DNA of 64,000 bases, from the NCBI GenBank assembly GCA_002786025.1, contig NHNW01000014.1, positions 744,001 to 808,000 of the forward strand, given 5' to 3'. Origin of the DNA: Zasmidium citrigriseum (taxonomy: Eukaryota > Ascomycota > Dothideomycetes > Mycosphaerellales > Mycosphaerellaceae). This document shows, piece after piece, positions 41,778 to 51,582 of the stretch (the first letter of the stretch is position 1; each line of letters starts with the position of its first letter). The notes under the pieces were generated by a model. That model searched no databases. It saw nothing but the letters and a program-made list of their open reading frames with translations, and had not been told where the DNA came from. A program made the position numbers and the translations under genes.

Positions 41778-43277
41778 CTACCGCCTCCTCGGCATCAACC
41801 TAACATTAACCCCCGTCTGCATAACAAACCACCAACACTTCGTCTCCCACTCCCTCTCCGGCTTCGCCAGCTCCATATCAAAATGCAAGAACAACGTCGG
41901 AATCAACTTGCTCATCTCCATCCAACTGATATTCCTCCCCAAGCACATCCTCGCCCCGGATCCAAAAGCGAAGAAAAATCTATGCATATCGCCATTGTTC
42001 TCCTTCATCCAGCGTTCGGGTCGGAAGTTGTCGACGTCGGAGCCGTAGATTTCGGTGCTGCGGTGGATGACCCACGGGTTGGCGCCGATTACGGTGCCGC
42101 CCGGGAGGTGGGTTTGCGCGATTGTTGCGCCGCCTGGGGGGACCACGCGGGGGAGAGACATTCCTACTGCGGGATGGAGGCGGAGCGCTTCGTACATTAC
42201 GGCTTGGAGGTAGGGCATGCTGTCTGCTTCGGCGAGGGTGACTGGGTCGGAGAGTCTGCCTGCCGCTTTGCGGGCGTCGATTTCTTCTACGAGTTTCTGT
42301 TTGCAGGATGGGTTCTTGAGGAGATAGTAGATGATCGCTCGGGTGGAGATCGCTGTTGTGTCGGAGCCGGCGAAGATGTTGGATGTGGCCATGCTGACGA
42401 CGGCCTTGTCGTCCATTTCGAGGGGTTTGTCTTTCTGGGTTGCGAAGAGCTGGGAGAGGATGTCTTTTTGGTCGCCGCCGCGGTCTTTACGGGCTGTTAT
42501 TTCGCGCATGGCGAATTGGCGGAGGGAGCCGTGGCGGGCTGTGATGCCCAGATGGTTGCCAATATATGGCATGAGTCTGTCGTGGAGCCAGTAGAGGGAT
42601 GGGACCTGTCCGATCCAAGCGGCGGATTTGAGAGCTCCTTCGATCTGTTTGAAAGAGCCGTCGTCTTCGGCGACGTCGAGAAAGCCAAATCTCTTGGAGA
42701 AGGTGACTTCACCAATTACGTCGAAGGCAAAGAGCTGAACCCAATTGCCCATATCCAGGACTTGACCTGTTCGCTGCTTCATCTCATTGAGGAAGGCCAA
42801 GACAGCATTATTGACGTAAGGCTCTAGCATCCGTAGAGAGTCCATTGAGTAAGCTCGACTGATCAGACGTCTTTGCTCGCCATGGATCTTCTCGCTGCGT
42901 TCGGCGAACAGGTCGAACTTGCGGTGGCCTTGCCATACTGAATACCAGTCGCTTTTTCTGAACTTCGTACCAGCTCCATAGATGGTCTTGATAGCTGGTA
43001 GATCTGACACGCTCACTTCGTTGGGTCCTGTCCGTACCAGGTTGCCATGTTTCTTGTGCAGCTCAATCATGGTCGTGTTCATGTCGCCATCCCAGGCATG
43101 CTTGGTCATCCATAGTCGTGACAGACGAGCCCAGAAGGGGCCAGGAATTGAGGCAAGAGGATGGAAATAGACTTGATAGATGATGTAGCTGAGTGGCAGG
43201 GCGAGCAAAGCAGCAGCTAAGATGATGGGAGACGAAGCGAAAGCCATTGGAATTGCATTTGGGGTCTGAGGTGCCAT
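41778..43277 (-). CDS. Cytochrome P450 monooxygenase (pisatin-demethylase-like group)
   Basis: Single exon, 499 aa. An N-terminal membrane anchor (SPIILAAALLALPLSYIIY) is followed by FHPLASIPGPFWARLS, the proline hinge. The I-helix is FAGSDTTAIS, the K-helix ExxR is in YEALRLHP, the PERF-like block is FRPERWM, and the heme loop FGSGARMCLGRN has the axial Cys at 445. The WQGHRKFDLFAERSEKIH and RRLISRAYSMDSL blocks are typical of the fungal group that includes pisatin demethylase-like enzymes, many of which attack phenolic plant compounds. It would sit on the ER. It is divergent from the FAD monooxygenase at 44240 with about 960 bp between the starts, so they may be co-regulated. Confidence 0.93.
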   Translation of the reverse strand: MAPQTPNAIPMAFASSPIILAAALLALPLSYIIYQVYFHPLASIPGPFWARLSRLWMTKHAWDGDMNTTMIELHKKHGNLVRTGPNEVSVSDLPAIKTIYGAGTKFRKSDWYSVWQGHRKFDLFAERSEKIHGEQRRLISRAYSMDSLRMLEPYVNNAVLAFLNEMKQRTGQVLDMGNWVQLFAFDVIGEVTFSKRFGFLDVAEDDGSFKQIEGALKSAAWIGQVPSLYWLHDRLMPYIGNHLGITARHGSLRQFAMREITARKDRGGDQKDILSQLFATQKDKPLEMDDKAVVSMATSNIFAGSDTTAISTRAIIYYLLKNPSCKQKLVEEIDARKAAGRLSDPVTLAEADSMPYLQAVMYEALRLHPAVGMSLPRVVPPGGATIAQTHLPGGTVIGANPWVIHRSTEIYGSDVDNFRPERWMKENNGDMHRFFFAFGSGARMCLGRNISWMEMSKLIPTLFLHFDMELAKPEREWETKCWWFVMQTGVNVRLMPRRR

Positions 43278-44239
43278 TTTGACGGATTGAAGAGACTAGT
43301 GGGGGCGAAACACAGTCAGACAGATGCTTAGAAGGAAAAGCAAGTCTGTTCGCGGCTGAGGAGAGCAGGAAAGTGTAAGAAGAGGTCAAGTACAGTAGTA
43401 GACGACTGAACGGCGTCGGCGACAGAGAGCACACCGTGCTGCTTCCCCAGCATCCGCAATATGTCCGTCCGGAGTGAATGTGGAGGTGTCGACGGGCACG
43501 TATCGTCCGCATGTGAGGTCGATATACACTTGTCTGCGCGATTTGAGAGGTCAGCAATTTTGTCGGCGAAGGGACACGGCAAGCAAGAGCTGGGGTGCGG
43601 CGGGAAGAGCCGCAGGATCGATCTCAGATGGAGAACTCTATTCGATGCCGCAAATTGATCAGTATATCACATCTGCTTCTTCGAGTAGTTGGGCGAAAAG
43701 AACATTTCTAGGGCTCAGGCCTGTCTCACCTTCTTATCAAAACATCAATGCAAGACGCAAGGTCGAATCTCGGAATACGAGGCCAAGCTGCCCCCGTCCC
43801 CACGCCTTCCGAATCACGTGCAGGCCTCTTACTCAGAAATGACTGCCGGTCGACGCTCCGGGCGTGCTTGACTGCTCGGATGTCACTGACGGGAGTACAT
43901 TAGCGGGGCTTCTGCATCACTCGCGAGCCCAGAGCTCTCTCGGTACGGCGACATGGGAACTATTCTTGCGCTGACTCCAGCCTCCCGATCTATTAGCCGT
44001 GTACAAGCGCGAGCATCGCCGTGGATGCTACGGCCTCCAAGGTTTGGTTCAAAAGGTAAGTCGTATACTGCTTTTGTTTTTGTTTGAGAGTTGCTTTCGT
44101 CCTACTCTCTTACGAGCTCGTCATCGTTGTCTAGTCTTCTCGGTGATCGAGGCGTTATAGACGAAGAACAGCTCCTTTGTTTGGGAGTGTCATCTTACCA
44201 ACTCCTATCTTCTATACTACTCATATCCTGATCCTCAAG
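43278..44239. promoter_or_regulatory. Divergent promoter region, P450 and FAD monooxygenase
   Basis: Nearly 1 kb separates the two starts. Short frames on both strands are not supported. No binding motif was identified. Confidence 0.45.
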
Positions 44240-46196
44240 ATGGCGGACAAGTACGACATCGTCATCGTTGGCGCCGGCCCAGTCGGACTCCTCCTATCGA
44301 CATGCCTCGCACGATGGGGTTACAAGATCAAGCACATCGACATGCGACCCGAACCGACCCTCACAGGACGCGCAGACGGCATCCAACCGCGATCACTAGA
44401 CCTCCTTCGAAACATGGACCTGAAGCGACCTATCATGGCGAACGAGCCAGCGAAGGTGTACGAAGTAGCGTTTTGGGACCCGTCAGAACGAGGCATTCAA
44501 AGAACAGGGACTTGGGCATCGTGTCCCAAGTTCATCGACGCGAGATACCCATTCACGACCCTTCTGCACCAAGGGTTGATCGAGCGAGTGTTCATTAACG
44601 ACCTGGAGAAGCACAACACACGGATACAGAGGCCGTGGAGGATAACAGGGTTCAAGAACGATGGGAAGGATGAGCAGTATCCCGTGGAGGTCAGCATTGC
44701 ACATGTGGACGGTGAGGAGCAAGGCTCGGAAACAGTAAGAGCAAAGTACCTATTCAGTGGAGAGGGAGCGCGAAGTTTTGTGAGAGAACAGCTGGGCGTC
44801 AAGATCACGCACAAGGATCCAATCGCGTATGTTTGGGGTGTGATGGATGGTGTTGTGCGGACAGACTTTCCAGATATCAAGGTATGCATTTGCAGATGTT
44901 GTGAGCATAGAGCCTTGCTAACCATCTTAGATGAAATGCACGATCCACTCAGATGCTGGCTCAATCATGGTCATTCCCCGCGAGAACAACATGGTCCGCC
45001 TATACATTCAAATCGCATCGTCCACGGACAAAGACTGGAATCCGAGAAAATCCGCCACGACCGAAGAAGTCCAGGCCGCTGCGAAGCGAATCATGAAGCC
45101 GTACTACGTAGAGTGGGACCGGGTGGAATGGTACTCAGTCTATCCCATTGGACAAGGTATCGCCGACAGATACACTCTCGATGAGCGGGTCTTCATGGGC
45201 GGTGACTGCTGTCATACACATTCTCCAAAGGCTGGTCAGGGTATGAACACTGCTTTCCTCGACGCACAGAATCTGGCATGGAAGATCCATCACGTGGAGT
45301 CTGGCTTCGCGGACCGGTCGATTCTGAAGTCGTACGAGAGCGAACGGAAGTATGTGGCGGAGAACCTACTGAATTTCGATGCCGAATACGCCAAGCTTTT
45401 CTCTCAAAAGCAGCCCTCAGCCGATGAGATCAAGACTGCCAGCAAGCAAGGCAGCGGTGACAGCCATGGTGAGGAGAATCCATTCATCAAGAAATTCAAG
45501 GAGTCTTGCGAATTCACATCTGGTTATGGCGTGGCCTACCTTGAGAACGTCTTCAACTGGTCGGAGAACCACCCTGCAAAACACCCACTCTTCTGCTCCC
45601 CCGAGAAAGGCACCACAGCACTTCGCTCAGGGAGGATATTGAAACCAGCGACTGTCACCCGGGTAGCCGATGCCAACGTCGTACACCTCGAGCAAGAAAT
45701 TCCCCTGAATGGCTCTTACCGGATATTCCTCTTCGGCGGCAAGCCTTCCAGGACGAAGAAAGCCATTGCCGACTTTGCGAAGAACCTGCAGAAGAAGAAC
45801 TCGTTCTACTCGGTCTATGCACGGGACGACATCGACAGCGTTGACTACCATGAGCGACACAACCCTCACAGCCACTTCTTCTCGATCAACACCATCTTCA
45901 ACGCTCACCGTCCTGAGATTGAGATCCGTGAGCTTCTGCCGGCACTCCTCTCGAGGTACCACGATCATGTGTACGCAGATGATGTGTGGGATCAGAGAGT
46001 GCCTGACGCTGAGGCTGCGGCTCACGCGAAGATGGGTCTGTCACAAGAGGATGGTGGTGTAGTCATCGTCAGGCCTGACGGGTATGTTGGATGCGTGGTG
46101 AAGCTCGAGGAAGGCAGTGGTACTGTCGATGCTTTGAACGAGTATTTTGCTTCTTTCTGCACGAAGAAGATTGGCGGAGAGCGAGCGCAGCTGTAA
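44240..46196 (+). CDS. FAD-dependent aromatic monooxygenase (phenol 2-monooxygenase family)
   Basis: Exons 44240-44881 and 44931-46196 (49-nt intron, donor GTATGC, branch GCTAAC, acceptor CTTAG, phase 0) give 635 aa. The Rossmann loop [14 protein letters not shown] is at 7-20, the aromatic hydroxylase DG-type block is [14 protein letters not shown], and the FAD ribityl motif [19 protein letters not shown] lies at about 303-321. The C-terminal part ([10 protein letters not shown] to the end) matches the thioredoxin-like dimerisation domain of phenol hydroxylases. The enzyme hydroxylates phenolic rings using NADPH and O2 in the cytosol. A leader frame extends upstream but has no ATG before 44240. 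Confidence 0.93.
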
Positions 46197-46459
46197 ATCT
46201 GATGAGTGAATGATTTACTATATTGCATTGCAGCGTTCCGTGCGACTTGCGAGTAGATACCAAGAATATCCAGCGTGCAATCTCGAACGTATCTTCCAAA
46301 TTCTATATCAAACATTTCTCTCATTGCCGTGTTTCAGTGTCTGGTCCTTCCAGGTGGAGTTAGCGAGTCGTAACGCCGATCTCAAAGTCCCATACCGACT
46401 TCAAGCCATCCACGCTTGCTTCAACATTCACAGCCCTTCGCGGGCTACCAGTCGCTACA

Positions 46460-47790
46460 ATGCCAGTCTACATCGCCGCCCAGGCCCTCTTCGATGGCAT
46501 CAACACCGTGCCATACCTCTGGACTGTCCTCAAGACGCTGCCATGGCTGGGGCTGCTATGGCTCGTCAAGACCTACTTCCAAGGAGCCAGCAACTTGAGC
46601 GAGCGGAACATGCACGGCAAGGTCGTGATGGTGACGGTATGGATACTGAAATGGAAAGTGAAGAATGGCGCTGACCTCAACAGGGCGGCACCAGCGGTAT
46701 AGGCGAAGCAACCGTTCGAGCACTCGCGTCTCGCGGCGCCCAAATCGTCCTCCTCACGCAGCACTCCCTGAGCGATCCCTTCATCGTCGACTACATCGAA
46801 GACGTCCGCCGAGACACCGAAAACCACCTCATAACCGCCGAACAAGTCGACCTCTCGTCCCTCCATAGCATCCGTACCTTTGCGACGAAATGGATCGACA
46901 ATGCCCCGCCGAGACGACTAGACATGATCATCCTCTGCGCGAATACCTTGACGCCTTCTGGAGGGAAGATTGAGAGTACAGCAGAAGGTGTGGAGCTGAA
47001 TTGGCAGATCAACTACCTCGCGAACTTCCACTTGCTGTCCATACTTTCGCCTGCTCTGAGAGCGCAGCCGCCGGATCGAGATGTGAGGATTCTGTTTGGG
47101 AGTTGCAGCAGCTACATGGGTGGGGACTTGTTACATATCACGCAGCAGGCGCCGAAGAGCAAGGGAGCGAAGGAGAAGAAAATGGACAGGACACATGAGC
47201 CTACGAAGTTCTCGCCTGGGAATGCGTATGCTACGTCGAAGTTGGCGCTTACGATGTTTGCTCTGGCTTTTCAGAAGCATTTGAGTGCGTATAAGAGGCC
47301 GGATAATTTGCCTATGAATACGAAGGTGCTGCTTGTGGATCCTGGGCTTTGCAGAACTCCAGGGACGAGGCGGTGGTTGACGTCTGGATCGCTGTTCGGG
47401 CTGCTGCTCTACCTCCTTACCTACCCTCTGTGGTTATTCGTCCTCAAGGCGCCGGAGATGGGAGCACAGAGCTTCCTATACGCATCCATGGAAGAGAAGT
47501 TCTCGCGTAGTGAGGGCGGGATCTTGATCAAGGAATGCAAAGAGCGGGATTTTCTGAGGAAGGAAGTGGAGGACGAGGAGGCGCAGAAGAAGCTTTGGGA
47601 GTACAGCGAGCAGATGGTTCAAGAGGCTGAGAAGCGAGGCGCGCAGGAGAGGGCGACGAAGAAGAAGGAAGACGAGGAGAAGAAGGAGGAAGAGGAGGCT
47701 GTTAAGCAAATGAAGGAGTATAAGGAGAAGGTTGGTAAGAAGGATGGGCAGAAGAAGGAGGGGAGTCGGAGGAGTAAGAAGGCCGGTTGA
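46460..47790 (+). CDS. Membrane-anchored SDR with long charged C-terminal tail
   Basis: Exons 46460-46636 and 46684-47790 (47-nt intron, donor GTATGG, phase 0) give 427 aa. An N-terminal hydrophobic segment (LWTVLKTLPWLGLLWLV) precedes the cofactor loop TGGTSGIG at 59-66. NNAG is replaced by CANT. The active site is NAYATSKLAL with Tyr241 and Lys245. A second hydrophobic stretch (LFGLLLYLLTYPLWLFVL) follows, then from about residue 355 a Lys/Glu-rich helix ending EKVGKKDGQKKEGSRRSKKAG. Related fungal SDRs of the retinol-dehydrogenase/Env9 type associate with ER or lipid droplets, which fits the hydrophobic segments. The substrate is unknown. Confidence 0.85.
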
Positions 47791-49196
47791 GGAAGGCTTC
47801 GGGCAGTAGGAATGGTATACAAGACATCTGAGCAATAACAGAGGCTTAGCGGAGCTCTCTCAGCATGAGCAGGTTCATGGAGGCCAGACTCTCAGAAGTC
47901 CGCAGGTCGCTACAGGACGATGGTAGGACGGACTGAACTGCATCGTGGAGAGGAGGAAGCTCGGAATAAAGGCATAGCATGAGAGCATGGCAAATATTGC
48001 GGTCTCGCAAGTACAGACGCACGCGGTCAGTGGACAAATATGGTGCTGGTGGATCAGTGCCTCTGCCCCTCGTGGAGCTGGTATCGAGGCAGCGTGTGAA
48101 GGATCGCAGACAGTTGCAAAAAATAGTACAGTCTACAAATACATGAAGAGCTCCGTCGCCCTGAGTGTATTCTCTCCCTAATTCTTGACGTCCCATGCTT
48201 CGAGTCCTGCGCCGAATTTTGATGCCCGTGCGCGCACAGAAATTTCGAATTTCGCTGGTACGTGGGCGGCAGCGGCGAGGATGGAGAGAGGACCGCATGA
48301 GGACCAGTACCTCGAGTCGCATGAGAGCATGATCTGTAATTAGGGAAAGGTATCCTCGAGGTAGAGTACGTGGACCAGCAGTACAGGCATCCCCTGCATA
48401 TACGCCGCCTCGAAGTACCGCCCACCTGCGCTACCAGAACCTCCTGGCATTTCCAACATGACCATCTCTTGAAGCCAGACAGCGAGCAGGAAGGCCAGCA
48501 GCAGCAGCAGCAGCAATGCCAGCAGCAGTGAAGCCAGGCTAGTAGTCGCAGCAAGTATCCTCGCGCCCACCATCAAAAGACAAGCGGCGAGCAGAAATGC
48601 CAGCAGCAGTAAAGCCATACCAGCGATATAGCCATGCCAGTAATCGCAGCAAGTATCCTCGAGTCCACCACCATGCCAAGCGCCTCGAACCACCATCCCA
48701 CCATTAATATCGCCCGTTCTCTTCTCCAAGTCTCGGTGTCAAAACCAAACTCTTGATGAAAAGGAAGAACAAAGCCTGTCAGACGTCCGACAGCACCCAC
48801 CTGCAAGAGCCGGCCGAAGCCAGACGCTCGAGCAGGGCGAGATCATCACCACCGGTCACAAGGACCAGCACAGCGGCATCACTCTTGGGCACCGCGGATC
48901 GACTCATCAGCCAGGTTGGAGTCTGTAGCTCTTGTAGAGAATACAGTTGTGAACGTTTACTATAGAAATGATTCTATGAAGTATCTGTGAGATTGTTAGC
49001 AGGCGTGCAATGTATGGTGGTTCTGGGGTGTACTGGCCGTCGATGAGCGAGAGAAGGAGGAGGGCGAGGCAAGCTGAGAATAAGAATGCCGCTCTGCAAT
49101 TTTCGCGCTAGTGGGAATTACAAGGCAGGTCTGCCGAGTCACGTGTAGCTAGTCCACTTTCGTCTTAGCCCTTCGCGCATCGACCTCTTCGCGTTC
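47791..49196. other. 1.4-kb spacer with CAG-rich tandem repeats
   Basis: No supported gene. Minus-strand frames here are mostly poly-leucine produced by CAG repeats read as CTG. Confidence 0.5.
48480..48680. repeat. CAG microsatellite and imperfect tandem duplication
   Basis: A (CAG)n tract lies near 48496-48515, followed by two copies of AATGCCAGCAGCAGT with AAGCCA (near 48515 and 48597), each followed by TCGCAGCAAGTATCCTCG (near 48547 and 48645). A shorter echo, GGTATCCTCGAG, occurs at about 48348. Confidence 0.7.
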
Positions 49197-49607
49197 ATGA
49201 CGACGAAGTCAATCTCCGAGACAACACCGCCTTTCACGAGAATTCTCGTCAACATGACCACCTTCGCCGCACTTCCCGCCGAGCTGCGCATCTCGATATG
49301 GCAATACAGTCTCCCAGGTCCTCGAAACATGGTCTTGTCGTGGAACGGCGACTCCTTCACGTCGAATGTCCCACCGCCCAATGTTGCGCACGTCTGCCAC
49401 GAGTCTCGAGGGGAAGCTCTGAAACACTACGCTTTGATCTTTGCGAAAGACGACCGTCCGTCGAATATCTTGTTCGATAATTCGATGGACACTCTTTTCG
49501 TGACGAATGAAGCTCTCCAGCAACTGTCCGCATGGGACCTGTTGAAGATTGACCGACTGAGGCACTTCACCTTTACGGGCGACATGGCCCAGAGATGCAC
49601 CTCATGA
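49197..49607 (+). CDS. Short 2EXR-domain protein, possibly truncated
   Basis: The frame gives 136 aa from ATG 49197 or 117 aa from ATG 49254 (MTTFAALPAELRI). The block FAALPAELRISIWQYSLPGPR, then VAHVCHESRGEALKHYALIF and SMDTLFVTNEALQQL, is the 2EXR domain typical of fungi. Family members are usually 200-300 aa with a longer C-terminal part; here a TGA at 49605 ends the protein just after LRHFTFTGDM. The same frame is then open for about 95 more codons to a TAG near 49897, so this may be a truncated allele. Function of the family is unknown. Confidence 0.65.
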   Translation: MTTKSISETTPPFTRILVNMTTFAALPAELRISIWQYSLPGPRNMVLSWNGDSFTSNVPPPNVAHVCHESRGEALKHYALIFAKDDRPSNILFDNSMDTLFVTNEALQQLSAWDLLKIDRLRHFTFTGDMAQRCTS

Positions 49608-50307
49608 AGTCCTAAGAGATCACGTTCCCGGACTGTAGCAACCTTCTTCTCCATCGCATCTTGCTCGACTTGCCAGTGGAATCCTGGACGTCTCATAGAC
49701 ACCAAGCGAGAAGGTCGACGAGGTTTCATGTACAGCGGAGGCACTGCTCACACTTGGCCTTATGTCCTGGGCATTGAGAGCTATCGAATTGTCCGCGGAC
49801 TGCGTGGTATGCGTGGTATTGGCTGCAATAGCAGGGGTACGCTTACCGAAACTCCAGACCTATGGATGCTGCCTTGGGAAAGACCCGTGCCTCACTAGGT
49901 CAACAAGCACCAATGCTCTGTCTACACTGTGCTATGCCAGCACGCGGCGGCAAAGAGACATTTAATCTCCCGAACACTGGCTCGTTGATCAGCTTCCATT
50001 CAAGCAGCTCACTTTCCCACCTGTTCTGCAAACAGCCAAAGGCCTTGGAGTCGACGGTCTCGCCCAGAGACCAAGCACTCTCGATAGTCTATTCATGAAG
50101 TCATGATGCTAACCGAGCAGCTGAGAACAGGGATTTCGACATGCATGAGCCTCCTGCATCCAAGCCACCGAGCCAAGAGCATTGCACAGGCAGAAGGATT
50201 CTAGGTCAGGCATCCAAATTACCCAAACAGGAAGCATTAGTAGCACTATATCAACGTTTCCCTACGACTTACCATTCATACCGCCACGACACCATTCAAC
50301 GCTCGTC
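49608..50307. other. Intergenic, possible decayed 3' part of the 2EXR gene
   Basis: The in-frame continuation to about 49897 has no family motif I can confirm. Nothing else recognised. Confidence 0.35.
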
Positions 50308-51129
50308 ATGGAATACCGCGACATTGTGGCCCTCCTTGTTATCTTGTTCTACTGCCCGGTCTTCTTCTGCTCCTGTTGGCTGGTCTGGCGGTACGGTTGG
50401 CGAGCTAGTTACGAGACCTGGTTCGTTCTATCGACATTCTCCATCTCACGAATTGCCTACGGCGCCCTCCAGCTTGCAACAATCTCGAACCCTTCCTCGA
50501 CAGGACTTCGCGTCGCAGCAGCCACCTTCTCCGTCGATGGCCTCTCCGCCCTACTCTTCTGCGCACTCGGCCTCCTCCACCGCTTATTAGATGTCTTGGA
50601 GAAAACCACACATACCATCTGGATTTCTTTGAAGAACCTCCGCTTCCTTGAGGCTGTCGTTACGGCGGCCTTCATCTGTGCGAGCATTGGGTACTCTGGA
50701 CTCACAGCGGACGACATCGAAAACAACATCAATCACCCTCCAACGTCAAAGGCCGCCGCATCACTCTACCTCGTGGGCGTTTTCGGCATCTCCTGCTCCG
50801 TTGGCACGATGTTTCTCCAGAGGAAGGCAATTCGGGACTGGGAGCGTCACATTCTGTGGATCCTCGTGGCCACGCAGCCTCTACTTTTCGTTAGGGTGGT
50901 CTATCTCAGTCTCGACATTCTTGGAGAGATCCGCTTGTTCAGTGCTATCAACGGCAGTGTGACTGGCTATCTCTGCATGGCAATTCTAGTCGAAGCGGCT
51001 GTGGTAGCTGCGTATTTGGGACTGGGACTTGAAGGGAGGAATAGCTTGGTGAAGGTTCTGGAAGGCGCCGAACAGTTGGAGGATGTAGTGCAAGGCACTG
51101 AACGGACGGACTGCGTCCGCCCTGCATGA
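50308..51129 (+). CDS. Seven-helix integral membrane protein (DUF7702-like)
   Basis: Start at ATG 50308 (MEYRDIVALLVILFY), 273 aa, single exon; upstream codons to 50182 look like leader. Seven hydrophobic segments are visible: 7-29, FVLSTFSISRIAYGALQL, AATFSVDGLSALLFCALGLL, FLEAVVTAAFICASIGYS, SLYLVGVFGISCSVGTMFL, HILWILVATQPLLFVRVVY and GYLCMAILVEAAVVAAYLGL. The SRIAYGALQ and QPLLFVRVVYLSL blocks fit an uncharacterised seven-helix family common in Dothideomycetes that I recall as DUF7702. The cytosolic tail is short and acidic. Function unknown. Confidence 0.75.
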   Translation: MEYRDIVALLVILFYCPVFFCSCWLVWRYGWRASYETWFVLSTFSISRIAYGALQLATISNPSSTGLRVAAATFSVDGLSALLFCALGLLHRLLDVLEKTTHTIWISLKNLRFLEAVVTAAFICASIGYSGLTADDIENNINHPPTSKAAASLYLVGVFGISCSVGTMFLQRKAIRDWERHILWILVATQPLLFVRVVYLSLDILGEIRLFSAINGSVTGYLCMAILVEAAVVAAYLGLGLEGRNSLVKVLEGAEQLEDVVQGTERTDCVRPA

Positions 51130-51582
51130 AGCTGGCACGTGTGGTGTCTTTCATTCGCTACTTGACGCAGCTTTTGGCTATCGTGAATGATAGACTTCTC
51201 GACTGATCTGATCGTGCCGGCCGCCAAAGCTTGACCGCATCTTGCCGCTTCATGGACGCCATTGGACGCTTCGCAAATATCTGCGCTCTGCAATTGTTCA
51301 GTGTGTTGATCCCTCAGACAAAGGGCGGAAGAAACCGAGCCGCATCGAGCCGGGGAGGATTTGGCGAAGAGCTTCGGGTTGGGAGAAATGCTCAGTGATT
51401 GAGATGTTTTCTCACTGTATCCTCAGCAGTATTTATTCCTATATTCTACCCGAACGCTCAGTTGAGACTATCACGTGCAAAGAACAAGTGATTCGAGCGG
51501 GTGAGGTCGGCGTTTGAGAATCGATCTCCGGCAGCACAGGCCAATAGGGAGTTGAAGTCAAAAAAGTTCAAGCATTGCCTTG
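51130..51582. other. Intergenic, no gene seen
   Basis: About 450 bp between two plus-strand genes; nothing specific recognised. Confidence 0.5.

Noticed and set aside
48340..48729. Leucine-rich membrane-like minus-strand frame
   Set aside because: Leucine runs come from CAG repeats; adjacent copies fall in different frames.
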